From assembly GCF_019399895.1 (NCBI RefSeq), contig NC_091882.1, positions 806,001 through 870,000 of the forward strand: 64,000 nt of DNA, written 5' to 3'. Shown piece by piece: positions 14,269-26,999 of this stretch. The position numbers and the translations under genes are program-made. The notes beneath the pieces are model-generated. The model worked only from the letters and a program-made list of their open reading frames with translations. It was not told where the DNA came from and made no database searches. Origin of the DNA: Cardiocondyla obscurior. Lineage: Eukaryota; Arthropoda; Insecta; Hymenoptera; Formicidae. Numbering within the stretch: the first letter of the stretch is position 1; each line of letters opens with the position of its first letter.

Positions 14269-15553
14269 AAGTGGCGATTCCGTGTACGAGAGCGAACGAG
14301 AAGACGGGACGTATCGAAAAATATCGGCCGATCGAGCGATCCGGTGGTGCGCTCTTCTTAAAGGTGGCCCAATGATCAGGACGATCGATATCTCCTGTCA
14401 ATCTCCTTTTTTCGTTTCTTTTATCCCGAAAACCTCCCCGCCCCCGTTCGTCGCGCCCGCCTCGTCGTGGCTTCATTCATGCTCGAGGAATTCCTTCTGT
14501 TTACGAGTCCCCGAAGATCGCGGGCCTCCCTGGCCGCTAACCGTCTCGTGGTCAGATTGTCAGTCGCTTAATTAACCGTGAAACGAGCGCTGGGTAGCTG
14601 GACACCATAGACGGGACCGCAGGATGGTAGGACATTCGATACACCCTCCGAACTCTCGCGCAAGAGCAGCCTCGCTGGAAGAACGTCGAGAGGGGAAGCG
14701 GACGAGAAAGAGAGAGGCGAAGTGAGACGGGGACTGAAGCGGGGTCGTTGGTTCTCTACGAGGTAGTCCTTGGAAAACATCGTAGGTAGATACGTACCTC
14801 GCTCTAACTAGGTAACCGGACACCTCGATCGCGGGCCGATGGAATTCTATATCGCACAGGTGGTAGTGGCCGCGCACGAAAGTGCCTCCAGTGACAAAAC
14901 GAATGTTCTCTTATCTCGCCAATGGAACAAATCGCGCGGGAACGACATACTTCTGCTCGTGCACCGGAACATTGTTCGATTAATTATTTCTCGAGCCATA
15001 TCACCCTTTTCTCTCTCCTCCCGGCGAAACGTTCGATTTATACGCGCGCCAATTCAAGATCTCTATCTCGCTTATTGCCCGCTAATACGTATCGATACTT
15101 TATCCGGTTAAAATGTTATACGTTTGGTGTAAAAGTGAACGAAGCGGTCGACCGATATCGGTCACGTTTAACCAGTGCAATTATTTCTTCGGGCCGGAGA
15201 GATATCCTTTAAAATTATGGCCGGTAATTCGCGAGCGAAACCGCATAATAAACGAATGACAATAACATAAACGATTCGAAATCCATCCTGCGCGAAAATA
15301 GCGGCAGCATCAACGCCGCTAATTGAACCGTAATTTCGCTCGATGCGCATCAACAATTCACGCATTTATTTCGCACGTTTTGCATTACGTGCGTTTGTCG
15401 TAACGACGTCGATCGTTTCCCGCGTTGCGTTTATTAGATTATTAAGGATCGAGCAGGTGGCGCGTAAAGGAGACGAATCGCGGCGCGGATCAGGCTTTCG
15501 CGTAGATCAATCTCCGACGTTGAAGTCTACAGGTGATAAATCTCGCGGAGGTC

Positions 15554-15577
15554 GATACGCGCGCGCGCGCGCGTATC
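15554..15577. repeat. 24-bp palindrome with alternating CG core
   Basis: The sequence begins GATA, runs through an uninterrupted CG alternation of 16 bases and ends TATC, so the whole 24 bases equals its own reverse complement. Alternating CG of this length is the classical Z-DNA-prone type. Function is unknown. Confidence 0.85.
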
Positions 15578-16328
15578 TCGATATCGTTAATTATCCGTCA
15601 GGGCCGCGTTGTTACGAGACGCGTGTAATGAGCGGTGTCAGGTGATCGAGGCTTCGTTTGAGAGCGTATCGGTTGGCGCCGAGGTCACGTCGGCGTGAAC
15701 CATCTTCGCGCGTCGACACCTTCTTGAGAACGCGCATCGCACGCATTGTAATCACCGTCCGTGATGCATCACGCTACATTAGACGCCCGTCGACGGGATC
15801 GCGGTTCTTTTTCTCGTGGTTCGCGAGCGCGTACGGAACGTAAACCCCCAGATCGACAGCCGACAGTGAAATATGCGCGACGGGGCTGAGATGAAATTTT
15901 CACGACTCGATTTCGCGAAACGCATTCTGATGCGCGTTATCGAATTTTTTTTTTCTTTTTTTATTTTTTTTTTTTAATTTTAATTTTAATTTTTCGCGCG
16001 ATAGACTCGTCGATTGAAACTCGATCGGGCGTGCGTTATTTCCACGAATATTTAATTGAGTCGGTGTTCAATGCGAATGCGATTTTAATTGATTCAGATT
16101 AAATCTGGCGGTAGCACGCACGCTCAGCCCGGCGTCGCCGGCGAGAGGAGGCCCGCAGATGCGGCGCGACGTTTAGCGCCTGCGAATCGGGAAGACACGC
16201 AACCGTGAATTAACTCGGCACCGCGAAAGGGAAAGGGCGCTCACGATGGCATCTCATCGCTATATTTCATTGCCGGGTCCGGGAACAAAGCGTTGCGAGA
16301 GGGATATCGGTTACCTCATGAGCCCCTA

Positions 16329-16359
16329 TGAAAAGAGTACTCCACGAGTACTCTTTTCA
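16329..16359. repeat. Perfect hairpin: 14-bp arms, 3-base loop
   Basis: The left arm TGAAAAGAGTACTC and right arm GAGTACTCTTTTCA are exact reverse complements separated only by CAC. The right side runs into a CT-rich stretch (about 16,360-16,530). The arms are too short for a microRNA precursor and there are no terminal duplications to suggest a transposon. No gene model explains it. Confidence 0.9.
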
Positions 16360-19300
16360 ACGCCTTCAACAATCCCTCCTTCTCGGCGGAAACTCTCCCT
16401 TCTCTTCTCTTCTATTCTTTTCTCTCTCTTACTCTTTCTCGCGTACCTTCCGACCCCGTCACCTCCTCGTTCCTCCCCGGTTTCCTCCCGAGTTCCTCGC
16501 CCGGGCAAGTCCGCCTCGGCGCGATCCTTCTTTTCAGCGCGCATAATACGCTCCTTTAGCCCCCTAATGAGCGGCAATTACTGTGTCTCTACGACTAACG
16601 ATCAGTGACGATCGATGATCCCTCTCTCGCGCGGAGGGCCCCCGCGTGCACGCCCTCCGTGAACCGGCGACCATTTGTTCGGGAACGAAACAAAGCCGGG
16701 GCCGGTAACGCGCGATAACGCTCGGCCGGTGGAAGGATCGATGAAGTTGCAGCACCTCTCTCCTTCCTCCTCTCGCTTCTGCCCCCTCGACTGCCCCCTT
16801 TGCGCGTGTTCCGTGCGTGGAAAGTCGGTCCCGCGTTCGCCGGAGAGGTGCTCGAAGCCAGCGGAATATTAATGAAATGACGATTGATGCCGACTAACCT
16901 CCATGTGTCCGCAATTACTTGCTAAATAGGAGGGTGATTATTAGTAGGCGAGCCTTAAAACGTCCGATACTTAACGGCCGGACTTATTGGTACTCGTGGT
17001 ATATGGACGAGAGCGCGCGTTGCCTTCGGCCGAGTAAATTGTACGAGTGCGCTATCAAGTTTTTTTTTTTTTTTCTTTTTGTAAATACGCCGCGATCTAT
17101 AAAAAAAACGATCTTTTGTATCGCATAATGCATCTGTCCGCGTGACATGGATTATTTCTGCTCGATGTCGTTGTTCTATCCAATCTCCTTATTAAAAAAA
17201 TAAATAATGCGCGCGTGCAGTTCGTGTTGTAATTCACGATCGTTAGGCTGAGGAATTGCGATGCGCGGAGAACATATTGCTGCACCCGACCGTAATTATG
17301 GCGTGCTCATTTCGCCAACCGAAGCATGAATGAGCACTCGCGATGAATGATCTCGCATTTACACGTTCAAGGCTGATCGAATTGTTATACCCGACGAGAC
17401 AGTGGCCGGTTCCCGGTGCATCCGAATGCAAATAACAACGTTTCGTCCAAATTTGAAACTCACTTTCGTTCGAGCATCGCCCGATCGACCGCGCGAACGA
17501 TGATAAATCTCGATCGCGGAATTACAGCTCTCGCGTAGCGGAGCCCTCCTCCGCCCCCATCCCCCGTCGATCGATCCTCCCATCGGTTCTCGCTCGTCAC
17601 CCGAGCGTTCAGATTAACAATCGTGATGAAATGACAAAAATCCCGCGATGAAAACAAATTTTCGTTGGAAATCGCCGGGGCAAATCCGGCAATTCTATTC
17701 GCGTGCAACGTTATTTTCGTGCTTCCGTCGAATGATCGTATTCCTCAAATATAGATCCGTCTCACGTGAGCGGGCATGATGAGAACGCCGCGTGTCACGC
17801 CGCGCTGCCAATCTCGCCAGAGGCGCACAAAAGATCGGTCGGGGTGCCTTGACTGCCGCGGACCGTAATGCGAAAGTTTGGGGATCGGGTACACCAAAGC
17901 GAAGGTGTGTTTGTGCTCGGGGAGACGCGCCGGACGCACGTCACCGGACGATTCCACGTACGAATCGATATCACCGTACGAATTAGCAGCTTGTGGTCCA
18001 ATATCTCGCCCTAATATTTCACCCTTAACACCCCCGTCGGGCCGTGCACACGCGTTTCCGTGACAAGTAGGTGTTCCCCCTTTTCCCTCCGCGCGCTACG
18101 TCCAGGGGAACCCCCACGGCGATGGCGTGAAAACAGGCATCCGCACGCTGCCGGTCCACTCACGAGACTCGTGAAACAAAAAGCGGAAACAAGTGACAGC
18201 TGGCCCGCGCACGTCAATTACCTATTTGTAACCTCTCGCCCCTCGCTATTTCGCCGCCCTGGGAGTCGCGTCTCGCGAACGCGTCTAATTATTTGTCGAT
18301 GGACCCCCCGACGACGCTGGCTCCTTTGAGAACCCGTCAGACGTCGGGAAACGAACGCTGCAGCTAGGCGGATCGTCGTTGGCGAAATAATGGATTTAGT
18401 CGGTGCATTTGGGATTGATAACGGTTCAAATTGACCGACTCCGACGCGCGCGAGCGGCATTTTAAATCGGCGCGTGCCAGCGAACGCGCTACGAACGTAA
18501 GCGTGACGTCTATTATGCATATCCCGTCCTTCGAATTAATCAGCGTCGAGTTTTAGATCTCGGGTGCCCCCCTCCGCTTCGTGCCCGCGAAAACCCGAGT
18601 GCACGCTGTGCGGCAATTTTGTCCGAGCACTTAATTACTCCTCGACGCTCTCCGCGTCCTTATTAAATCCGCGTTTTCTCCCCACCGTTTCTCTCCTTCG
18701 CCGGCACCGCGCGCGCTTTTCTGCGATCGCGTTCGCGAGATCGCGAAATGCCCCGGTCGCCAGCCGCCATCAATCACGTTACCTCGTAACAACCCCTTGA
18801 CAAAAAGCTGCCACGCGAATTGCGCGGCCACCCCGAGGGGCGATACGTAGCGGTAATACCAGAGTTCTTTTTCATCGCTTCCTGAATATCGCCCAGAATG
18901 TCGAAATACGGAATCATTAGTAACCGCACGATCCCGGGCCGCGATTCCGTCCGTCGTCTCGCTCCTCGTCCCCGTTCCCCCCCTCGAGTCGGCTCCGTGC
19001 TCCGGCAATCTATCACGAAGGGCTCGTGCGAGCAGGTGTCATGGCAGTCGGGCCGCTAATGATCCTGGACATCCAACGTGGAATTAATCATTGCCTTTGT
19101 CTCTACTGCTTTTTGCCCGCTACGCGAGCTCGCTCGCCGCGTCTTTTCGGCGGTTCTTCCTCGGCGAATTGCGTGCTCCGCCGCTCTCTGGTCATTATCG
19201 TCGTTAATTCGTCAGTCAGTGCTGCCGGGCCACGACGCGTCTCGATGACGAAACGCCGTCTCGGGAGAACCGTCATCGATTCGATCGCTGACGGCACTCA

Positions 19301-22300
19301 CGGGAAGAGAGAGCCGCCCGCCTGGATTATTAATTGATTACACGAAAATCATTTTTTAATGGCCGCCCGCCCCCGTAACGCGGCTCGCACTCCGACGCGT
19401 GTTAATTCTTTAATACGTTCCGTATCCGCTGCGCGTCGAATCGCGATAATATTAAATTTATGCGTAACGTGACTTCGAAACTGACAGCGACCTAATAGAC
19501 AGCGCTGGTGGCCTTAATGCTCCTCATCCGAGATCCAGAGGTTAAGTTGATTTAATAAGTGTCTCGAATGGCGGAGGCAGCGCGTTATTTATAGGTGTGT
19601 TCTTGCAGCAGCGGCCGCGGTAAACGTAAACCGAACGCCCGGCCGCGGGTTCCGTCTCCATCAGCGCGAAAATGTGTCTTGCGCGCGGTGGCAATTTTCT
19701 CACGGCGGCGCTTCCCGAAACGGCAGTTCCGCCTGATTTACCGTCGCGCATCTGTCGTCCATCTGCGGGCGGACGTTCTCGGGGACCCGCGCGGCCGCGG
19801 CCGCGGCCACGGCGACATTTTTCGCGGTGGAAGATTGCGCAACGCGATGACATCCGCGTCTCCGTCCATATTCCTTTCTCGTTTAAGGTCATCAAGATAA
19901 CGGCGGTACCGCACTGAGTGACACTTGACCGTGACTCGAAGAAGAAGGTACCGGAAGGCATGTAGTAATGATTCGAAAGGACTTGCATCTCTCGCGTACC
20001 GGGGAGAGACTTCACGCGACCATAAATCCTGCCGCCGTCTTTTCTGGACGCTGATTTAAGTTTTATGCAAAAATCCTCGCGCTTCCTCCAGGTGCCTACG
20101 AGAAATTATTTCCCGAGGCGACACGTTGTTTAACCAAACATAAATCCCCGCGATAGAACGAATGGATAAATCTTTACGGTAATATTTCCTGTCGCTCTCG
20201 CGAGAGAGAGCGGCGCATACTTAATTTTCCGAGCTCCCTGAAAGAGAGATGCGCGTAGACGTAAATAATATTTTATTTAAAAAGCGAATATCTTTCTCTT
20301 TTCGTGCGAGCGATGGGATAAGCCGAATAACGATGTGATTCGCGGCGTCGCATCGCTAAAGAGACGAATCTCGTTAAACAAAAGAACGCGCGTGTACGTG
20401 GAAGCGTATTCCTTCCACGAGTTCTCAGTCCCTCGAATAAAAAAAAAAGGGGGGGAACGGAGCCGTCGAAGTCTCGTTGCTCACAAAGGAAGGAAGTAAC
20501 CCCGGCGTCGCGAATCTTGGAAGAGAAGAACAGGTCCAGAGGGCTGGCGGGCGAAAGGGAGGAGGAGTGATAGCGGTGTAGCGACGGGGTGAGGTGGCGG
20601 CGCAGACGGGATTCTGCGTGGAAACGCAAACAGCGCGGGTCTCTAATACACTGGGGACTTTATCAAAATCTGATAACTTCAGAGGCGAAGGCAACGCCGA
20701 AAGAGAAGAGCCGGGGAACACGCTCGAGCTAAGCCACCCCCGAAAAGCCGGCGACGCGGAGGGTTGCCGGGGTGGTTATATTCCTTTCCACTTCCCTTTG
20801 CGCACCCGGCCTGGCCGTAGACGCCCCTTAGGAAGCCTCGAGTTTCGCGCTCCGGGTTCCCTCGGACGTAACGCGAACCGGTACGTTTGTATTCGTGTGA
20901 GAATTTACCGCGCGCTTGCATATCCCCGATTTTGAACAAGTGTTTACGAGTTCGTCGCGCGCAAATATCCACATTTGCATAATTAATATCGACGCGGTAT
21001 CGCGAACGTATTGAAATCGATAACGAGATTTGCAACGCGAGCCCGGTAAGGAACGGCGAATTGAGTCACACGCCTCGAAGACGCTGACATTGAACGCGTC
21101 CTTACTTAAAACGACAATTATTTCTCAATCAACGTCAGGTTCGGTAATTGATTGTGCCCGGATGTTCCGCTGCCTCCTCCGACCCTTACCTTCCTTCGCC
21201 CGTCCGTGTTTTACCGCAAAACGCGACGGAACGCGCTCACCCCGCCGGATGGTGCGGCACCAGCGGGAACGTCCCCGTTCCATTCTCTCTCGTCCTCGTA
21301 ATATATAGCTCTTACGTACACCCACACACGTAATCGCGCCGGCCTGGCATCCACACAGACGCCCGAGTAGCTACGTGCGAGCGCGGAGATTGCTCCGGGG
21401 CTTTCGGGGTTGAGCATATTGAATAACTCGCTCGCTGGACCGCGAAAATATACCGCGAGGCTGGTAGTATGCGGATCGACGTTTCTGAAAGGACCTTCTA
21501 GGATCCTCGGGGCGGGCACCGTATCCTGTCTACGTGTCTACCTAACCCACCCCAGGTCCGGGCGACGGCGACGGCGACGATGACGACGACGAATATGCGA
21601 CATAGTAGATTCGCCCGTCTTTACCCTCATGTGTCAGAACTGAAAATGCACCATAGAGAGAATTTCGTTACGACGGGAGCTGCTACGTTCTTCGCGGGTA
21701 CCGACACGTGACGAAAATGAAACATTTGGGCCGCGCATCTTGTGAGGACCGTCTTTGCGTCTTGCTCTCTCACCTCGAAGCGCGGCACAAACGACGACTT
21801 GGATAGTAATAATCCCGGAAGCGCGTCTAAATTGCCGATTACACTGAAGCAAATCGGCCCGCCGAAACGGTCGGAAATATTTTATTTCGCGTCGGTTTTT
21901 GCTTTTGCCAATCGAAATATAAAAACGGCATGTAAATCGCGTGAAATTTTCAGTACGGAATGTACTTATTTACCATGCAGGATTTTACAGTCTGATCGTT
22001 GGCGGATTTTATCAATCGGGAATTAAGCTCTTTACAATGCGTGCAGGTTCCCTTCCTCGTCGATGTTGTTCAGAATTCATAATTCGCGAATAAAAAGGGA
22101 ATTGCCTAAAAGAGTGGAAAGTGGCGGCTGATAGATGGAAAAATGATTAAAAAAACCGCTATTTTTTTTTCCCCCGTGGATTACATTATTCAGCGTTTCG
22201 GAACTAACAACGATTGTAACAAACTGCGTTATCCAGTGATGCAAAATATCTCTTATGAATTTTTTAATGGTATGTTTTTTTCCGCGTCGCGGCTAATGAA

Positions 22301-24815
22301 CGCTGCCTGTACTCGGTGACCGAGTTATTAAATATTGGAAGCACGTTAACAAAAAGCACAAAAAGCCATTTCGATATAAATATGAATTGAACGTGGTGGG
22401 GAAAAAAAAAAAAAAAAAAAGAAAAAAACTGCGGGAAAAGGTCCTCTGTATAATGCAGGATATAATTGAATAAAACGCGTGAATTTGTCTCAAAATTATT
22501 CAGAATAAAAATTATTACACAGTTTGGTTTTATGCGCGATATTAATTCCGCATAATAGAAATATTACAAATGAACGATTGCGCTACCTGTATTTGCGTAA
22601 TTACTTATTAACGATATTTCTCCATGATACGGCTAGTAATTAGTAATTTCGAACGCGGCATTATCAGTGACAGATAATGGCGAAGCTAAGAAATAACGCG
22701 ATGCTTGACGGCTTTCGCGATGCCCTACTGCAGATAATCCTTACTTGTCAAATATTGTAAAACAATGCGTGCATATTGTACGCGGATTCCGTATCGCGTT
22801 CGACACAGGCCAGCGTTTCCGAGAGGAGACGCGGGATTCCCGGGGAGCTTTCTATCTCCCTATGTCTATCTGGATGTACGACGACCGAGGATTCTCCTCC
22901 GTCCCGAGATTCGACGGATTACGTGCAGGAAAATGTGGCTCGAGGCCAGACACGGAATGTCATTACGTCGGGTAACGATAGGTACGTCGCAGCCATTGTT
23001 GGATAGCCTCAGTTGAAGTAGAGACCGTGAAATCGCGAGACTGACATAAAGGATAATTTTTTTTTTTTTTTTTAAGCCGTATTGTTTAAATTGTATCCGA
23101 ACGTTGTTTTCTTGATTAGTCGAATCAAATTAACATTTCAATGACTTCCTCGAGAAAACGGCTATTTACATTTCCCTGCAGTCGCTTGATATACTCGTGA
23201 AAATTGTTCTCGGGGGAATTATTTTGCAAATTCGCGTAGAACAAAACGTTCCGATCGCGGCGTACGCGTGTACAGCGTGAAAGATATACCTCTAGCATTT
23301 CTAGCGACGCCGATTCATCATCACGCACAAAGAAATTCTGGCACAGTTTTCATTCGATCCTATCGCGCTGCATAATTCGCGGGAATTATGCAATATTATG
23401 TTCCGCTTAATAAATCTTGTGTTACGCATATTTTCTCGCGACGGCGACGGTAACACTGCCGAACACGAGAATGCGATCTTCTCTTTTATCGTCAATGACG
23501 CAATGCGTGCGGCTTCTATACTTGCGCGGTGATTATGCAGCGGACTTGCACATATAAAACATTTTCTTGCATTTTTTATGAACGCGCGACGGCTGCGCGA
23601 CAATTTAGAGACAATGCTGCACACGTCAAACGTGCAATCTTTACCCGCTGCGCGAGCTCATCAAGATCAATTAAAGCAGAGTATGGTGCAGCCATCGTCG
23701 ACCGTTAACGATATATCAATTACAGCGTTAGACGTAGGTAATGACTATTAATGACTTCATTCAGAGCGCAATAATTACACGATATATGTCCGCGCGCATG
23801 GGGACAGATTTAGGTCGGCGCTATTTTCCACGGGAGAATGGCAGTTTTATCGCGCCCGGGTTATCGAAACATTCATCCTGATTTACGATTGAAATAACGC
23901 ACCAGCGCGAAATGAATTAGCACTTTAATCCGCGCGAATGTTGCGTGTCATTTGCCGGATTGTGCTCCGTTATCGATACGAGGGAACTCTGTGCGTACTT
24001 AGCGCGTCAAGTACAATTCCTAGCTGCTTTTCGGTGATCGAAGGATTATAAAATGATAACGTGGTCTCGCAAACAGAATCAAACGCCTTTATGTTTTATT
24101 ATATTTATTTAATTCAATTATTTTTCGTTACAAGCACGTTGAAGATTCTAAATTAATTTATCCGCCGGATATCTAAAAGCTTCTTGCACATCTGCATTGG
24201 TTTTTAGCTCGGCGCAGCGGGGCACAGGTGTTTTGCACCTCCGACTTGAAAGCCATCTAATTAACTTCGGCGTCATTTAGATGGTACATCAGATAAACAC
24301 CTTTTTCTCGAGGTAAAATTCAAAGCGCGATACGTCTTTGGTAACGTCGCGCATGCAAGGTCGCGTGTTTCGGATGCGGAAAGTTGCCTAGGATTCCCCG
24401 GGAAGCAACGGTGAAAATGTTCGGGTAGGTCTGCCGAGAACTCATAAATTACATTGGGCGCAACATCCGGTTCGCGCGTTGAGACCACTCGAGGCTTCCT
24501 AACGAGAGGGAAGGAAGAGCAGTTTCGTGGCATCTAGAACCCACCTCGAGTTTCCTTTTTATAAGCAAATAATGGCGGCGTCGGGCGATAAATAGCCAAA
24601 CAATGCGGTCGGCAGACCGTTACCTGCCCGCGACGGTACCGCTCGTGTCGAATCGTATTGAAATGACAGGTGGTAATTCCCAACGAAGACTCTACTTCCG
24701 TTTTTCCATCGCCTAAACTTTGTCGATGATCCCCTAATAACGACCGACCGTGATTCGTGAAGGAATTCATCCCTTTTATAATCCTTGTATTATTCGAATG
24801 CATCATTCTTCTTTT

Positions 24816-24817
<2 letters not shown>

Positions 24818-24853
<36 letters not shown>
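24818..24853. repeat. Poly-T tract (36 bases)
   Basis: This is the longest uninterrupted homopolymer noted in the window: 36 T, preceded by T runs broken by single C. Length is likely polymorphic or assembly-sensitive. Confidence 0.9.
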
Positions 24854-24854
<1 letters not shown>

Positions 24855-25720
24855 TGTTGTTGACGACGTTTCGTTACACGGTCGTTTGCATGTTAGACGT
24901 CCTCATTAAATCATTTCTCTTCTTAGAACTGAAATTGATCGCGGAATTGAAGAGGCAAAATAGAAAATAAACCGGAGTACAGCTAGATTTCTAACGGGTC
25001 AGCAACCAGATTCCTGGTCAGTTTTTAAATAATAATCTACAACACGCTTGCCTTCGGGCTTATTTTAGAAATGTAATTGGAAGATTATGATACTCGATAA
25101 CAGATAAAAAAATATATATATGTGCATGATATTTGTTTCATGCGCAAAGACGAAAAGAACAGGAATCTGAGAGCGATTTAAATCCTATTTTAAAGCTATC
25201 CTGAACTTCGACATTCGAGTATATCATTGCGCGCGGGAATAGAGAAGGGGGAGGACGAGAGAGAGACCGAGGAGCGATGTCAAAACACAATTTGAAAGAC
25301 GTAATTCGAAAATCGTCGTTCGCCCGACGGCAGCGACCCTCCGTCGGACGTCAAAATGAAATTATGCGACCCTCCACAACGGGGACCTTGGGGCAGGCAC
25401 AAAGGCTCGTTTGCCGAGGACACAGTACAACAATCTGTCTAAAGGGACCTAAACCACTAATCGTTTCGCGATTAACTTCCATTAAACGCTACTTAATGAA
25501 GAAAACTTTCCTTCTATGTTCGTGACCAACCGCAGACGATCTCGAAGACGTTCTTACGTGTGGACCGAACTCGCTGTTTTTACTTTACGAAATATTCTAT
25601 TAACTTGACGAAACGCGAATCGTTTTGGCAAGAAGAACGATAATTGCTCAATTTTAACGCGATCAATTATTGCTATTATAATTTTTGCGAAGAAAAAAAA
25701 ATAGAAAACATTTTTTTTTA

Positions 25721-25790
25721 TTTCTGAAAGATGTTATAAAGTTCTTTTCTTTTCTTTTCTTTTTTTTTTGTTTTTTTTTTCTTTCAGAAA
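25721..25790. repeat. Inverted repeat enclosing a polypyrimidine tract
   Basis: The 11-base arms TTTCTGAAAGA and TCTTTCAGAAA are perfect complements about 48 bases apart, and the space between is almost entirely T with some C. On the plus strand the right end also looks like a strong splice acceptor (long pyrimidine tract then CAG), but no plus-strand exon follows it. Confidence 0.6.
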
Positions 25791-26194
25791 GATTTACCGC
25801 AACCGGTGATTTTTGTCATTTCATAATTTATACGTTTGTTTTTAACATTAAATAGTCGTGTCACTGTAATGATTATTTTGCACCTTCGGTATCGCGGACT
25901 CAATAATTTGCTCTGTTATTAATGAGCGGGTGTTCTCGTAAGGGTACGAGAGTGTGCGTGAGTATTCGCGAGGACTGTTTGTTAGTTTAGCGTGTATTTA
26001 ACGGTATTGAAGGAGATTTGAACGTACGGTAATACTAGGCATATTAAGCTGGCATTAACGTACACGAAATATTTCAATGCTCCGAAAAGTAAATATATTC
26101 TACTATTAGCTCATTAAAGATTGGATAAATACGTATGACGTTTCACATTTAATTATAAAGCGCACTTCGTTAGAACCGCGCGCGTATCGAACCG

Positions 26195-26200
26195 TTTATT
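26195..26200 (-). terminator. Candidate intronic poly(A) signal of Optix
   Basis: On the minus strand AATAAA overlaps the TAA stop that ends the read-through frame of Optix exon 1. If used, it would give a transcript ending inside the first intron, with a 57-residue tail after the shared region. This is a motif match only and use is inferred. Confidence 0.35.
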
Positions 26201-26370
26201 TTACGAAAGGGGAGTATTGCGATTTGAGGGAGTTTAATCCGACGTGTTGTTTGACAGATTCGCAACTACATCGTCGATTTTTGTCGTCGAGACGACCGGT
26301 CAGTCTTGCCGGCGATTCGTCGTATTTCCGACCGTGGACGAGGAAAAATAAAATTAAATTTACGACACAC

Positions 26371-26999
26371 CTGTTTTTTGCCGCAGCAGCGCGATCCCTT
26401 TGCCTTCTATTCTTGAACCAATTTCCAACTTGCGTCGGCGTGAGTCCCGTCGCGGCGGCCAGCTCTCTTTTCTTGCCCGGATTCGGATAGGGATCCTGAA
26501 GGTACCATTCCCGGAGCAGCGATCTAGTCCTCTCCTTGAAACAGTGCGTCTTCTGCTCGCCATCCCAGATTGTTCTCGGCAACGGAAATTTCTTCCTCAC
26601 GCGGTACTTGTCCACGGGACCGAGCGGCCGGCCGCGAAGTTTCTCGGCTTCCTGATAATGCGCTTCCAGCCACATCGCCTGCAGTTTACCGTGAGAATCT
26701 TTAGTGAACTTGTGCCTTTCCAGGATAGCGTAAAGCTCCCGGTAATGTCCCGAGTGAAACGCCACGATGGCACGCGCTCTGAGGACAGCCTCGCTTTGAT
26801 TTAATTCCTGAATGTTGGGATGAGCGACCGGAAGGCTCCATAGGAACCTCGCCAGCCTCTCGATGTCGCCGCTCTCTTCTAAGGTCTCGCAAACCGTTGC
26901 CACCTGGCTGACGGAAAACGATAAGGTTGGCAGGGCAAGATATGGACAAGGTACAAGCGGACCGTTCGCGTTTGGCGGTGTGGTCCCAGCGGCGGACAT
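26371..26999 (-). CDS. Optix: Optix (Six3/6 class) homeobox transcription factor, first coding exon
   Basis: This exon encodes residues 1-209 plus two bases of codon 210 of a SIX-family transcription factor that acts in the nucleus in head and eye patterning. The order is a short leader (1-25), the SIX domain (about 26-140, starting near FSVSQVATVCETLEESG), then the homeodomain (about 145-204) with recognition helix VGNWFKNRRQRDR. The segment VDKYRVRKKFPLPRTIWDGE and the basic residues after it mark the Six3/6 (Optix) subclass rather than Six1/2 or Six4/5. The start ATG at 26,999 is the first in frame. A donor (CAG followed by GTGTGT) sits just after the homeodomain, where Six3-type genes also carry an intron. 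The downstream exon with the C-terminal tail was not found and probably lies at lower coordinates or outside the window. If the donor is not used, the frame stays open to 26,196 (267 aa). Confidence 0.95.

Larger units (their letters stand above)
7211..16328. other. Gene-poor, CpG-rich non-coding stretch
   Basis: I see no gene that can be supported. Open frames up to about 110 codons exist but are mutually overlapping, low in complexity and unlike known proteins. The stretch contains a CG dinucleotide run near 8,168-8,182, a local AT-rich patch around 9,050-9,720, a polypyrimidine stretch near 13,590-13,640, a 16-bp palindrome at 14,253 and a 24-bp CG-rich palindrome at 15,554. It may include Optix intron or downstream regulatory DNA, because the Optix 3' exon was not found and must lie at lower coordinates if present. 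Confidence 0.5.
16360..26194. other. Gene-poor non-coding stretch downstream of Optix exon 1
   Basis: No gene is supportable. On the minus strand this stretch follows the first Optix exon, so it is most probably the large first intron of Optix, in whole or part. I looked for an acceptor followed by the serine/aspartate-rich C-terminal tail seen in other Optix proteins and did not find it. The stretch contains GGCGAC/GAC repeats near 21,561-21,592, a CGCGGC repeat near 19,791-19,808, several poly-T or poly-A runs, and becomes more AT-rich after about 22 kb. Confidence 0.5.
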
